Below, in pieces: positions 8,522 through 18,033 of a stretch of DNA of 64,000 nt. This stretch comes from Nostoc sp. FACHB-280 (GTDB lineage Bacteria > Cyanobacteriota > Cyanobacteriia > Cyanobacteriales > Nostocaceae): contig NZ_JACJSD010000018.1 in NCBI RefSeq assembly GCF_014697615.1, positions 62,001 through 126,000 of the forward strand, written 5' to 3'. The position numbers and the translations under genes are program-made. Numbering within the stretch: position 1 is the stretch's first letter; each line of letters begins with the position of its first letter. A model generated the notes under the pieces. The model did no database searches. It was not told where the DNA came from and saw only the letters and a list, made by a program, of their open reading frames with translations.

Positions 8522-9241
8522 ATGAATGATTTTGTAATTGAATGTCATAACTTAGAAACAGCCTACACCGCGTCTTTGAATCGTCCTATTTTGAATGGCA
8601 TTAATTGTCAGATAAAACAGGGCGAGTTTGTGGTTTTACTGGGACTGAATGGTGCAGGTAAATCAACATTATTGCGATCGCTGATTGGGTTAGTACCTTA
8701 CACCAAGGGAGAAATTAAAATCAATGGTGTAACAATGACACCCCGCACACTTGTGCAGATTCGCCGTCATGTTGGAATGATATTTCAGGGCGGTGGGTTA
8801 ATTCGGCAGTTATCCGCCATTGATAATGTATTGTGTGGCAGACTTGGCGTGAGGACAACTTGGCAGACATTGTTTGGTTTCCCCCAACGCGATCGCAATT
8901 TAGCAATGGATTTACTTGCACAGTTGGGTTTAAAAGAACAAGCCTATCAAAAAACCAGTCAACTCAGTGGCGGACAGCAACAGCGAGTTGCGATCGCCCG
9001 TGCATTAATTCAATCACCGCAGATACTTTTAGCTGATGAACCAATTACAGGTTTAGATGTTGTTGCCTGTCAACAGGTGATGGAAACTTTATCAGAACTG
9101 CACCAGCAAGGGATGACGATTGTTACAGTTTTGCATGATTTAGGTATAGCTGCAAAATACGGACAACGTGCGATCGTCTTAGATGCTGGACGCATTGTTT
9201 ACGACGGAATTTGTGAAAACCTGCAAGCCCAATTTGCCTAA
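8522..9241 (+). CDS. phnC: Phosphonate/phosphite ABC transporter ATP-binding protein
   Basis: ATPase subunit of the PhnDCE importer. In the 239-residue protein the Walker A motif GLNGAGKST is at 41-49, the Q-loop MIFQGGGLI near 86-94, the ABC signature LSGGQQQR at 148-155, Walker B ILLADEP at 168-174 and the switch His in LHDLG near 209. Its stop codon overlaps the phnE start by one base (TAATG), indicating translational coupling. It is separated from phnD by 143 bases of TACACCC-type short repeats, yet the three genes are co-directional and functionally coherent. Confidence 0.92.
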   Translation: MNDFVIECHNLETAYTASLNRPILNGINCQIKQGEFVVLLGLNGAGKSTLLRSLIGLVPYTKGEIKINGVTMTPRTLVQIRRHVGMIFQGGGLIRQLSAIDNVLCGRLGVRTTWQTLFGFPQRDRNLAMDLLAQLGLKEQAYQKTSQLSGGQQQRVAIARALIQSPQILLADEPITGLDVVACQQVMETLSELHQQGMTIVTVLHDLGIAAKYGQRAIVLDAGRIVYDGICENLQAQFA

Positions 9242-10026
9242 TGTTAAATTTCAAGACTCTTCGCCGTTATCCTTGGATTAGTCCCTTACTCATCCTATTA
9301 ATTATAGTCGTAGTTTATACATGGGCTTTGCAAGGCATCAAAGTTGATTTTGAATTGCTAACCTCTAGCTGGCCTTACATCACCGACTTTGTATCTCGCC
9401 TATTCCCCCCAGATACCACAGTTATAGATATAGCAATTAAAGCACTCATTGAAACAGTGCAGATGTCTTTATGGGGAACTACTGTTGGTGCAATTTTATC
9501 TTTACCCATTGCAGTAGCGAGTGCTAGTAACGTTGCGCCTCGTTGGTTGCAATGGTTAGCCAACTTACTCCAAAATGCAGTCCGTTCTGTTCCTTCGATC
9601 ATTTTAGGTTTGATTTTCGTCGCCGCCACTGGTTTAGGCGCACCAGCCGGAACTTTAGCCTTAGCTATATACACCATTGGCTATTTAGCAAAGTTCTATC
9701 AACAAGCCATTGAAGCCGTCAACGCCAAATCTTTAGAATCTTTAGAAGTCATGGGTGCATCAAGATTTCAAATTGTGCAGTATGGCATTTTACCCCAAGT
9801 TTTACCTTTAGGATTAGGCTACACCTTATGGATGTTTGAATATAACATCCGCGCCGCTTCAGTATTAGGTGTAGTTGGTGCTGGTGGAATTGGCTTTCAA
9901 CTCAAGAGTTATATTGATGGTTTTGAATACAACAAAGCCACAACGATGATGTTAGTCCTGTTGGTTGTTGTAACTGTAATTGATACCTTTAGTAGTAAAT
10001 TACGTCAGCGCCTAGATTCGATGTAG
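9241..10026 (+). CDS. phnE: Phosphonate/phosphite ABC transporter permease
   Basis: Inner-membrane permease of the PhnDCE system. The 261-residue protein has about six hydrophobic segments (first near 13-31) and the cytoplasmic EAA-like loop seen as AVNAKSLESLEVMGASRFQIVQYGILPQVLP (broken here by residue 170), which docks on the ATPase. The phrase IRAASVLGVVGAGGIGFQL near 215-233 is typical of PhnE and MetI-type permeases. It starts on the last base of the phnC stop. A MITE-like inverted-repeat element begins 24 bases after its stop. Confidence 0.9.
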   Translation: MLNFKTLRRYPWISPLLILLIIVVVYTWALQGIKVDFELLTSSWPYITDFVSRLFPPDTTVIDIAIKALIETVQMSLWGTTVGAILSLPIAVASASNVAPRWLQWLANLLQNAVRSVPSIILGLIFVAATGLGAPAGTLALAIYTIGYLAKFYQQAIEAVNAKSLESLEVMGASRFQIVQYGILPQVLPLGLGYTLWMFEYNIRAASVLGVVGAGGIGFQLKSYIDGFEYNKATTMMLVLLVVVTVIDTFSSKLRQRLDSM

Positions 10027-10049
10027 TTGCAGATGGGAATACTATAAAT

Positions 10050-10250
10050 AACGTTGGCTCTCCCAGACTTGGGTTGATAAATTAACACTAAAAAATGGCT
10101 AAAACAATTGATATAACAAGGTTTGCCTAAAATAGAATCAAAGATTTAATAAAAATTTACTTTATCTCTTTTAAATCCCAGACTATGTAAGGATTTAACC
10201 AGATATCAAGTATTAATTTGTTATAGCTAGTCTAGGAGAGCCATAACGTT
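10050..10250. mobile_element. MITE-like inverted-repeat element of about 200 bp
   Basis: The two ends are inverted copies: AACGTTGGCTCTCC plus AGACT at 10050-10069 and AGTCT plus GGAGAGCCATAACGTT at 10229-10250, differing by a 2-base insertion and one mismatch. The AT-rich interior encodes nothing. It fills the whole gap between phnE and the DUF1877 gene. No transposase is present, so it would be non-autonomous; no convincing target duplication was found. Confidence 0.5.
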
Positions 10251-10267
10251 TAGTGTTTGAGAATGTT

Positions 10268-10822
10268 ATGGGCATTATTGCTAACTACTGGCGTGTGACA
10301 CCAGAACAGTTTGCCGAACTTCAAAATGATCCTCAAGCAGCTAAAGCTTTTTTTGGGTTTGACTTAGATAGTTTCCACTTCAGTCATCCAGAATCAATGT
10401 TAGCCACACAAAAAGAGAAACAATCTAGTGAAAATTTCTTCACTCTAGAAAAAGAATGGCACGCACTACATTGCTTACTGACTGGAGACTTAAGTTTAGA
10501 AGAAGAGACTCAAGCATCACCATATTGGAATGTAGTAATGGGAGGTACACCAACACAGTTTGAAGCCACCTATGGATTTGTCCGCTATTTAAACCCTGAA
10601 GAAGTTAGGGAAGTTGCCGAACTGTTGAGTGCAATTTCTGTGGAAGAATTAAGCCAAAGATTTGATGTTGATGCGTTTAATGCTGCACAAATTTATCCTA
10701 ATCCTAGTCCTGGTGGATGGGAGGAAGAAATAGAGTTTTTGTTAGAAATATATCCAGAGTTTGTCCAATTCTTTCAAAATGCTGCTAGACAAGGAGACAT
10801 AGTTTTACTGTCATCTGATTGA
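10268..10822 (+). CDS. DUF1877 (YfbM-like) family protein
   Basis: The protein fits the DUF1877 family, whose function is unknown. Typical parts are the start MGIIANYWRVTPEQ, LEKEWHALHCLLTGD near the middle, YWNVVMGGTPTQFEATYGFVRYL, and the C-terminal IYPEFVQFFQNAARQGDIVLL. I start it at the ATG at 10268 because family members begin MGM/MGI; a GTG at 10253 would add five residues. AGGAGAG at 10234-10240 belongs to the inverted repeat and is too distant to be a clear ribosome binding site. The gene is single and lies just downstream of the MITE-like element, which may supply its promoter. Confidence 0.82.
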   Translation: MGIIANYWRVTPEQFAELQNDPQAAKAFFGFDLDSFHFSHPESMLATQKEKQSSENFFTLEKEWHALHCLLTGDLSLEEETQASPYWNVVMGGTPTQFEATYGFVRYLNPEEVREVAELLSAISVEELSQRFDVDAFNAAQIYPNPSPGGWEEEIEFLLEIYPEFVQFFQNAARQGDIVLLSSD

Positions 10823-10952
10823 GTTGATTTTTGTGAAACAGTTCTTCTACAAATTCTCTGAGAAACTGAGACGTTATATACAACGTCTCTACTTTTAGCG
10901 ATCGCACTAACTGTTGATTTATGATCAAGGTTAAAATATAGGACTTGAGTGA

Positions 10953-11255
10953 ATGCAAACTTTTACAGATATTGGTACATTGATTGTTCGCACACCAGGA
11001 ACACTAGGTGGCCGTCCTCGCATCGCAGGAACCAGATTATCTGTACAAAGGGTTGCAGCTTGGTACAAAACGGGGCTAAATGCTGAGGAAATAGTTGAAA
11101 GAATGGGTAACTTGACTTTAGCGCAAGTATATGCAGCATTGACTTATTATCATACTAATCGAGAAGAAATTGAAGCTTACCTCACGACTGAAAAGCTCGT
11201 CTTTTTAAGCGCCTATCCTGAAGAGTCATCTAACAACTATAGCAATCCTATCTGA
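10953..11255 (+). CDS. DUF433 antitoxin-like protein, without partner toxin
   Basis: DUF433 proteins are small DNA-binding, VapB-like antitoxins, normally followed by a DUF5615 PIN-like toxin. Residues 8-70 show the family pattern: TPGTLGGRPRIAGTRLSVQ, then AWYKTGLNAEEIVERM and LTLAQVYAALTYYHTNREEI. No toxin reading frame follows. Instead the last five codons and the stop (from 11238) already belong to a 152-bp inverted-repeat element, so the native C-terminus and the toxin may have been lost or displaced. The antitoxin core is intact. Whether the protein still has a role is unknown. Confidence 0.85.
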   Translation: MQTFTDIGTLIVRTPGTLGGRPRIAGTRLSVQRVAAWYKTGLNAEEIVERMGNLTLAQVYAALTYYHTNREEIEAYLTTEKLVFLSAYPEESSNNYSNPI

Positions 11256-11389
11256 GTTGTGAAAAAATATTCTTTTTAACGAACCGCAAAGAACGCATAG
11301 ACGCGATAGCGGCTTCCCGCAGGGTAGGACACAAAGAAAGAGAGGAGAGAAAAGAAAGGAAATTTCACCAATGATTTAGGACTGCTATA
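11238..11389 (+). mobile_element. 152-bp MITE-like element, copy A
   Basis: Terminal inverted repeats TATAGCAATCCT (11238-11249) and AGGACTGCTATA (11378-11389) enclose a non-coding body including AACGAACCGCAAAG and GCGGCTTCCCGCAGGG. A second copy of the same length lies inverted at 58434-58585, differing at about 14 positions by my alignment, with no gap. The left end overlaps the 3' end of the DUF433 gene. It has no coding capacity. Confidence 0.7.
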
Positions 11390-11623
11390 ACCAATAAAAT
11401 ATTAAAAATTGGCGTTGCTAATTAGTGGGATGAAGGTTAACTCACGCAGAGACGCAGAGGCGCGGAGCATAAGAGTTTGAGAGATTGAATTTTTAATTTT
11501 CATCCTCATATTCAGCAATGCTAAAAATTAAATAACCCAGCTATAACTCTTGCATCTTTTTTGTCAAAGTTATAGCCAAGTTTAAAGGAAACACACTAAT
11601 CTGCCGACTTCATGATTTTCTCA

Positions 11624-12295
11624 TTAAATTGCAGAAATTTTTGCAGAAACTTTATTGAAATTAGAGATATTTATTGGTAATAATTCTGAACTTTCAGTTT
11701 GCTTATCTTCTGGCTGTTGTGCAAAGTGCTTATCCATCACAGAAGCAACTTCAGAAGGTTTAATCCGGTTATAGCGGGTTTTATCAGGCATCACTACATT
11801 AGGGCCAGCTTTGCAGTTTTTCATACAGCCTGTACCTTTGATGGTAACTTGGTCTTCTAGGCCGCGATCGCTCAATGCAGCCTCAAATGCTTGACACACT
11901 TCTTTACCGCCGCGTTTCCAACAGTCTGATTTTTGACACATTAAAATTGTCTGCTTGGCCTTTGCAGATTTAACTTTAGCTACAGTATTCGCTGGCGGTT
12001 CCTGTAACGCTACTCTACCCAAATCAGAACGCGCAGCCATTACCCGTTCAGCTTTGAGTGTAAACTCACTTTTTTTATCATCGTATTTCTTGGTACCGAC
12101 GACTTGCAGCCAAGTACCTTTAGGTAAGCGCCAATCAAAAGCAGCCCTCAAATGTTTAGCCAGCTTGACATAACATTCACCCTCAGAAGTCTCTAATTTT
12201 AAACCTTTGAGCTTATAACCATCTTTAATAACAAAATCTATAAATCTGCCTTCTAAGCAAAATTCCGTAATTTCCTGACCGTAGATTATACCCAT
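11624..12295 (-). CDS. (2Fe-2S) ferredoxin-domain protein, thioredoxin-like fold
   Basis: A two-part protein. The N-terminal half (about 1-100) resembles a cyanobacterial domain with EFCLEGRFIDFVIKDGYKLK and an OB-like strand pattern. The C-terminal half is a thioredoxin-like 2Fe-2S ferredoxin: ILMCQKSDCWKRGG, then GTGCMKNCKAGPNVV, giving the four cysteine ligands, followed by YNRIKPSEVASVMDKHF. The last 30 residues are low-complexity. I start at the ATG at 12295, which matches the family's start; the longer frame to 12379 needs a TTG codon. It would carry electrons in an unknown redox reaction. The small gene at 12376-12645 lies upstream on the same strand. Confidence 0.82.
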   Translation of the reverse strand: MGIIYGQEITEFCLEGRFIDFVIKDGYKLKGLKLETSEGECYVKLAKHLRAAFDWRLPKGTWLQVVGTKKYDDKKSEFTLKAERVMAARSDLGRVALQEPPANTVAKVKSAKAKQTILMCQKSDCWKRGGKEVCQAFEAALSDRGLEDQVTIKGTGCMKNCKAGPNVVMPDKTRYNRIKPSEVASVMDKHFAQQPEDKQTESSELLPINISNFNKVSAKISAI

Positions 12296-12375
12296 ATTTT
12301 TCACCCTATCTTTTACCAAGTAACTTTTTTCTAACCACGTCATGGCTCTCAGACATCTGTCTTTGGCTATGACTT

Positions 12376-12645
12376 TCAATAGCGGCTTTGCCAGCTATTC
12401 TCAAGAATCTGAATTAGTTCTGGGCGACAAGCGAAAAATCGTTGCATCACGCACCAAAACTGCACCATTGCCAAGGGATTAGCAATTTCCACTTGCAATG
12501 GCTGATTAGCCTCACAGCAACAGGGAATATCTAGCTCATTTAAACGTTGATAGACTTGCCAGCGATCTGCCCAATTAATTTCTACTACGTACTTTTGGTC
12601 TATTTCTGAACCGGAACTAAACGATTTCAAGAGACGAACCCTCAA
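12376..12645 (-). CDS. Small conserved hypothetical protein
   Basis: An 89-residue protein, MRVRLLKSFSSGSEIDQKY at the start, with a strand-rich middle, a CCC triplet (ELDIPCCCEANQPLQVEI) and an aromatic C-terminus (VQFWCVMQRFFACRPELIQIL). I recognise no family. Cys at several positions and its place directly before the ferredoxin-domain gene on the same strand suggest co-transcription with it. The ATG at 12645 is the only good start; the ribosome binding site is weak. Confidence 0.6.
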   Translation of the reverse strand: MRVRLLKSFSSGSEIDQKYVVEINWADRWQVYQRLNELDIPCCCEANQPLQVEIANPLAMVQFWCVMQRFFACRPELIQILENSWQSRY

Positions 12646-13485
12646 AGCGCGACGAATTTGCAGTAACTAGCCTGCCTTGGCTCCCCGATTTTGCAAATCT
12701 TGGGATCACAGCTTCTTTAAATAAGGATAACCTAAGTGCGAACTATTCTCAGTTATTTCCAGGTAAAAATATGAAATTTTCTCATTAACAGAAGGTTAAA
12801 AAGTAGCTCAAACGCTTATGTCATCAAGCTTTGACCTGATTGTAAATTTGTAAAAATTTAATAATATTTTAGGAATTACGTAGTGGGACGAAATGGAGGT
12901 GTGGGGAGTGTGGGGGGAAAGATTTCTTCACCATCCTCCCACCGTTCGGCTGACGCTCACGGCGAAGCCCCAAACCCTTTCACCCTTACACCCAATCTCT
13001 ACAGATAATCTTTGTGCGTAACCCATAACTCTGACACCCAGCCTCTTTGTGCGTGAGTCTTATTTATTGATACCCAGTCACTTTCAAGTAGGTATTAAGT
13101 AAGAGCAATAGTAAATTGTCTGCTTTAGTTCAGTGGTGCTACTGGGAAAGACTGAACAAAGTTCAGAAAAATCAGGCTCAAAACCTCTTCAGTTCTGCTT
13201 CTCGGTTTTTGATTCTACTTTTCCTGAATGTCTTTCTTGTTTCCTTTACTTTATGAATTTCTTAATTAGTAATTAATCCTATTAGTAAATATTTCTACAA
13301 TCGCCAGATATACGTCTTAAGAAATAGTTCAAGATTTATGTGCTAAAAAGCAAGAATTTGCAATTATCGCCACAAAAAGTTTTAGAAATTTATGATATTC
13401 TTTGGTCTTGCTTTTATTTTCAGAATGTTAATATGTAAAAACTAAGCGGTTAAAAACTATAACTGCAAAAATAGCGAGGAGAACC
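12646..13485. other. Gene-free 840-base region upstream of dps
   Basis: About 12895-13080 consists of dispersed short repeats (TTACACCCAATCTC, GTGCGTAA and a GACGCTCACGGCGAAGCC block). From 13130 to 13230 there is a G/C-richer stretch with small self-complementary parts (GTTCAG/CTGAAC) of unknown meaning. The last 150 bases are AT-rich and probably hold the dps promoter. I found no open reading frame worth calling. Confidence 0.55.
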
Positions 13486-14040
13486 ATGTCTGATACACAA
13501 ACTTTGTTACAAAATTTCGGTCAGGTTTATGACAACCCTGTATTGTTAGACCGCAGTGTTACAGCTCCAGTTACAGAAGGACTAAACGTTGTCTTAGCTA
13601 GTTTTCAGGCACTCTACTTGCAGTATCAAAAACATCATTTTGTTGTAGAAGGTGCAGAATTTTACTCATTGCATGAGTTTTTTAACGATAGTTACAACGA
13701 AGTCCAAGACCATGTTCATGAAATTGGTGAAAGACTTAACGGTTTAGGTGGTGTACCGGCTGCTTCTTTCAGCAAATTAGCAGAATTAACTTGTTTTGAG
13801 CAAGAATCTGATGGCGTATATTCTTCCCGCAAAATGGTAGAAAACGACCTAGCCGCCGAACAAGCTATTATTAATGTAATTCGCCGCCAAGCCGCTCAAG
13901 CAGAGAGCTTGGGCGACCGTGGTACACGCTATATGTATGAAAAGATTTTGTTAAAGACAGAAGAAAGAGCTTATCATTTAGCCCATTTCTTGGCCAAAGA
14001 TAGCTTAACTTTGGGTTTTGTTCAACCTGCTCAAAACTAG
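13486..14040 (+). CDS. dps: Dps-type ferritin (DNA-binding/iron-storage protein)
   Basis: Dps proteins form 12-subunit cages that oxidise and store iron and protect DNA from peroxide. The 184-residue protein has the inter-subunit ferroxidase pattern: His residues in [13 protein letters not shown], then [31 protein letters not shown] containing the Asp and Glu ligands (broken across by a short helix). A longer N-terminal tail and the second helix pair (about 115-170) complete the four-helix bundle. GAGGAG lies 5 bases before ATG. A strong terminator follows at 14116. It is monocistronic. In Anabaena PCC 7120 I recall the homologue as alr3808. Regulation by iron or peroxide is likely for the family, but I saw no operator I could name. 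Confidence 0.92.
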   Translation: MSDTQTLLQNFGQVYDNPVLLDRSVTAPVTEGLNVVLASFQALYLQYQKHHFVVEGAEFYSLHEFFNDSYNEVQDHVHEIGERLNGLGGVPAASFSKLAELTCFEQESDGVYSSRKMVENDLAAEQAIINVIRRQAAQAESLGDRGTRYMYEKILLKTEERAYHLAHFLAKDSLTLGFVQPAQN

Positions 14041-14115
14041 AAATATTATTATCTAGTTCAGTCTTTATCCGGTTGCAGCAAAATCTGATAGTCCAGAATA
14101 TTAAGAGAAAGTAAA

Positions 14116-14153
14116 AAATGACAGAGAGCCATTCAGTATCTCTGTCATTTTTT
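14116..14153 (+). terminator. Rho-independent terminator after dps
   Basis: A 12-bp perfect stem (AAATGACAGAGA/TCTCTGTCATTT) with an 11-base loop, followed by TTTA. It lies 75 bases downstream of the dps stop. Confidence 0.85.
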
Positions 14154-14742
14154 ATTTAGATACACAAAAAATCACAAGCTAAAATAATTCTCTAGTTGTA
14201 TATTAAAAATTATTAGCGATTAAGTAAATGATAAATACTTTTATTTAAGAAACATTGCGGCTCTTGTTAAATATTTATATTAGCTGGAAATTAATACTTA
14301 AATAATTAAAGTAGATAGTAGCTTAGATAAAAATTATTTGCGGGTAATTACGAATTTGCGTTTTGAGAATTACTTAAAACTGTCAATACAAAAAAACGGG
14401 ATACCGCGTTAGTCAAGACAAGTAAGATACATAAGATAGTAAAAGAGATATATTCGTTGATAGTCATTCGTCGATAGTCATTTGTTCTGTGTATAGCAGT
14501 CGAAGTATAAGTGAGGAAATTTAAAAAGCACAAATGGCAGACACAGTATAACTTTTACCTCCTGCCTCTGGTTGGTGAGCGAAGCCGAACCACTGCCTTC
14601 TGCCGTATATCCTGGTTTTATTACTTTCTTTTCTCTAGCGGCGAAGATTCAACCCGGAAAACTTGATAATAAACAAGATGACTGAGGGCAAAGACCCTTA
14701 AAATAATCAGGATTTGTATTTTCTTACTCCAACCCCAAGACT
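14154..14742. other. Gene-free region between dps and carB
   Basis: The first 300 bases are very AT-rich. Around 14450-14500 short TAGTCATTCGTCGATAGTCAT repeats occur, and 14575-14610 holds a GGTGAGCGAAGCCGAACC block of a dispersed repeat. No gene is supported. The carB promoter should lie in the last 100 bases. Confidence 0.5.
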
Positions 14743-17700
14743 ATGCCCCGCCGTCAAGACCTGAAAAAAATACTACTGTTAGGATCTGGCCCAATTGTGA
14801 TTGGGCAAGCTTGTGAGTTTGACTACTCTGGAACCCAAGCCTGTAAAGCATTACGAGAAGAAGGCTATGAGGTGGTGTTGGTCAATTCCAATCCTGCCAC
14901 AATTATGACTGACCCGGAAACGGCCGATCGCACTTATATTGAGCCGTTAACACCAGAATTAGTTGCTAAAGTCATCGCTAAAGAACGCCCAGATGCTTTA
15001 CTCCCGACAATGGGAGGACAAACCGCCCTCAACCTCGCCGTTGCCTTAGCTAAAAACGGTGTCTTAGATCAATATAATGTGGAATTAATCGGTGCAAAGT
15101 TAGACGCGATCGAAAAAGCTGAAGACCGCAAACTATTTAATGAGGCGATGGCCAAAATCGGCGTGAAAGTCTGTCCCAGTGGTACAGCCTCATCCCTAGA
15201 AGAAGCCAAAGCGATCGCTCGTAAGATTGGCAGTTATCCCCTAATTATCCGCCCCGCCTTTACAATGGGGGGGACTGGTGGCGGTATTTCCTACAACCAA
15301 GAAGAATTTGAAGAAATGGCACAGGTGGGGATTGATGCGAGTCCGGTATCGCAAATTCTCATTGACCAATCCCTCCTCGGCTGGAAAGAATATGAATTAG
15401 AAGTCATGCGCGATTTGGCAGATAACGTAGTGATTATCTGTTCTATCGAAAACCTCGACCCGATGGGTATCCACACAGGCGACTCCATCACCGTTGCACC
15501 CGCCCAAACCCTCACCGACAAAGAATATCAACGGTTGCGGGATATGTCGATTAAAATTATCCGCGAGATTGGGGTAGAAACTGGCGGTTCTAATATTCAG
15601 TTCGCCGTTAACCCGGTGACTGGGGATGTGGTGGTAATTGAAATGAACCCCCGTGTATCTCGCAGTTCGGCGTTGGCTTCTAAAGCTACAGGTTTCCCCA
15701 TTGCTAAGATGGCGGCGAAGTTAGCCGTCGGTTACACCTTAGACGAAATTAACAACGACATCACCAAAAAAACCCCCGCTTCCTTTGAACCGACAATAGA
15801 TTATGTAGTTACCAAAATTCCCCGCTTCGCCTTTGAAAAATTCCCCGGTTCGGAACCAGTGCTAACCACACAGATGAAGTCTGTTGGGGAAGCAATGGCT
15901 ATCGGACGCACCTTTAATGAATCTTTCCAAAAGGCGCTGCGTTCTTTAGAAACCGGACGCGCGGGTTGGGGTTGTGACAAAGCCGAAAAATTACCTAGTG
16001 GCGAACAAATCCGCGCGTTGTTGCGGACACCGAATCCCGATCGCATTTTTGCTGTGCGTCACGCTATGCAACTAGGTCTCACCAATGAGGAAATCTATGA
16101 ACTCACAGGGATTGACCCTTGGTTTTTAGATAAAATGCAGCAGTTGTTGGAAACTGAAAAGTTTATCAAACGCACGCCGTTAAAGCAGTTGACGAAAGAA
16201 CAACTATATGCAATTAAACGGGAAGGTTATAGCGATCGCCAAATTGCTTTCGCCACCAAAACCACAGAAGATGAAGTGAGGGCATACCGTCAACAGTTGG
16301 GAGTCATACCAGTGTATAAAACTGTTGATACCTGCGCGGCTGAGTTTGAAGCGTTTACCCCATACTATTATTCCACCTACGAAGAAGAAACCGAAGTTTT
16401 ACCTTCCGAGAAACCCAAGGTGATGATTTTGGGTGGCGGGCCGAACCGTATCGGTCAAGGAATTGAGTTTGATTATTGTTGCTGTCACGCCTCTTATGCT
16501 TTAAAAGGCGCAGGCTATGAAACCATCATGGTCAACTCCAACCCAGAGACAGTTTCTACAGATTACGATACTAGCGATCGCCTCTACTTTGAACCATTAA
16601 CCAAAGAAGATGTCCTCAACATCATCGAAGCCGAAAACCCCGTTGGAATCATCGTTCAATTTGGCGGACAAACCCCATTAAAGTTAGCCTTACCTCTGCA
16701 ACAAGCACTCAGTGAACATCCCTCAGCACGGCCTGAACGCCCCGCTACCGCTAACAGCACTAAAATCTGGGGTACATCACCTGATTCTATCGACACCGCC
16801 GAAGATAGAGAAAGATTTGAGCAAATTCTCAAGCAATTAAATATCGCTCAACCACCAAATGGTATTGCACGGAGTTATGAAGATGCGTTGATTGTGGCTA
16901 GACGCATTGGTTATCCTGTGGTGGTGCGTCCTAGTTATGTGTTGGGTGGACGGGCGATGGAAATTGTCTACTCGGATACAGAACTAGAACGCTACATGAC
17001 CTTTGCGGTACAAGTAGAACCAGACCATCCCATCTTAATTGATAAGTTCTTAGAAAATGCCATCGAAGTCGATGTAGATGCGATCGCTGATCATACCGGA
17101 AGAGTAGTAATTGGTGGCATCATGGAACACATCGAACAAGCTGGTATTCACTCTGGTGACTCTGCTTGTTCTTTACCTTCAATTTCTCTCCCCCCCGCCG
17201 TTCTCAATCAAATTCGTTCTTGGACTGTACAACTGGCGCAAGCACTTTCTGTCGTTGGGTTGATGAATATTCAGTTTGCGGTGGTGGGTGTTGGTTCCTA
17301 TTCTCCCCAAATCTACATTCTCGAAGCTAACCCCCGCGCTTCCCGGACTGTACCTTTTGTTTCTAAGGCTACAGGTGTGCAGTTGGCAAAACTGGCATCA
17401 TTAATTATGTCGGGTAAAACTCTGGAGGAGTTAAACTTTACGGAGGAAGTAATCCCTTCACATATTGCCGTCAAAGAAGCAGTTTTACCCTTTAATAAAT
17501 TTCCTGGTACAGATACAATATTAGGCCCGGAGATGCGCTCAACTGGTGAAGTGATGGGCATAGACAGCGACTTTGGCCGCGCCTTTGCCAAGGCAGAGTT
17601 AGCTGCTGGTGAGCGTTTACCCCTAACTGGTACTGTATTTGTATCCATGAGCGATCGCGACAAAGCCTTAGCCGTTCCCGTAGTCAAGGAGTTTATTGAC

Positions 17701-18033
17701 CTAGGCTTTACTGTGATGGCGACTTTTGGGACACGCCAAGTACTTCAAGAAAATAACTTAAATGTTGAATTGGTGCTGAAACTCCACGAAGGCCGTCCCC
17801 ACGTCCTGGACGCAATTAAAAACCAGAAAATTCAACTCATCATCAACACACCTTCCGGTGAAGAAGCCCAAACCGATGCTAAACTCATCCGCCGCACAGC
17901 CTTAGCCTACAAAATCCCGATTATTACTACCATTGCTGGTGCCAAAGCCACCGTCGCCGCTATCCGTTCTCTGCAAAATACGACTTTAGACGTAAAAGGC
18001 ATCCAAGAATATTGTCTGAGGCGAGAGCCGTAA
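14743..18033 (+). CDS. carB: Carbamoyl-phosphate synthase large subunit
   Basis: CarB makes carbamoyl phosphate from bicarbonate, ATP and ammonia supplied by CarA, for arginine and pyrimidine synthesis. The 1096-residue protein has the two homologous halves: an N-terminal ATP-grasp synthetase ([33 protein letters not shown]), an oligomerisation segment, and a second ATP-grasp half ([37 protein letters not shown]), followed by the allosteric MGS-like domain (about 960-1090) with [13 protein letters not shown]. Length is normal for cyanobacteria. carA is not in this window, which is usual in this group. With argH and cphA/cphB nearby, arginine and cyanophycin metabolism is well represented. Confidence 0.97.
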   Translation: MPRRQDLKKILLLGSGPIVIGQACEFDYSGTQACKALREEGYEVVLVNSNPATIMTDPETADRTYIEPLTPELVAKVIAKERPDALLPTMGGQTALNLAVALAKNGVLDQYNVELIGAKLDAIEKAEDRKLFNEAMAKIGVKVCPSGTASSLEEAKAIARKIGSYPLIIRPAFTMGGTGGGISYNQEEFEEMAQVGIDASPVSQILIDQSLLGWKEYELEVMRDLADNVVIICSIENLDPMGIHTGDSITVAPAQTLTDKEYQRLRDMSIKIIREIGVETGGSNIQFAVNPVTGDVVVIEMNPRVSRSSALASKATGFPIAKMAAKLAVGYTLDEINNDITKKTPASFEPTIDYVVTKIPRFAFEKFPGSEPVLTTQMKSVGEAMAIGRTFNESFQKALRSLETGRAGWGCDKAEKLPSGEQIRALLRTPNPDRIFAVRHAMQLGLTNEEIYELTGIDPWFLDKMQQLLETEKFIKRTPLKQLTKEQLYAIKREGYSDRQIAFATKTTEDEVRAYRQQLGVIPVYKTVDTCAAEFEAFTPYYYSTYEEETEVLPSEKPKVMILGGGPNRIGQGIEFDYCCCHASYALKGAGYETIMVNSNPETVSTDYDTSDRLYFEPLTKEDVLNIIEAENPVGIIVQFGGQTPLKLALPLQQALSEHPSARPERPATANSTKIWGTSPDSIDTAEDRERFEQILKQLNIAQPPNGIARSYEDALIVARRIGYPVVVRPSYVLGGRAMEIVYSDTELERYMTFAVQVEPDHPILIDKFLENAIEVDVDAIADHTGRVVIGGIMEHIEQAGIHSGDSACSLPSISLPPAVLNQIRSWTVQLAQALSVVGLMNIQFAVVGVGSYSPQIYILEANPRASRTVPFVSKATGVQLAKLASLIMSGKTLEELNFTEEVIPSHIAVKEAVLPFNKFPGTDTILGPEMRSTGEVMGIDSDFGRAFAKAELAAGERLPLTGTVFVSMSDRDKALAVPVVKEFIDLGFTVMATFGTRQVLQENNLNVELVLKLHEGRPHVLDAIKNQKIQLIINTPSGEEAQTDAKLIRRTALAYKIPIITTIAGAKATVAAIRSLQNTTLDVKGIQEYCLRREP

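Noticed and set aside
12895-13080. Possible CRISPR-like repeat array
   Set aside because: The repeats are short TACACCC variants with irregular spacing, no constant repeat-spacer unit and no cas gene.
13130-13230. Possible structured RNA upstream of dps
   Set aside because: Some GTTCAG/CTGAAC complementarity exists, but no stable overall fold, promoter or terminator could be defined by eye.
14348-14533. 61-residue minus-strand frame between dps and carB
   Set aside because: Part of it is encoded by TAGTCATTCG-type repeats; no ribosome binding site or family resemblance.
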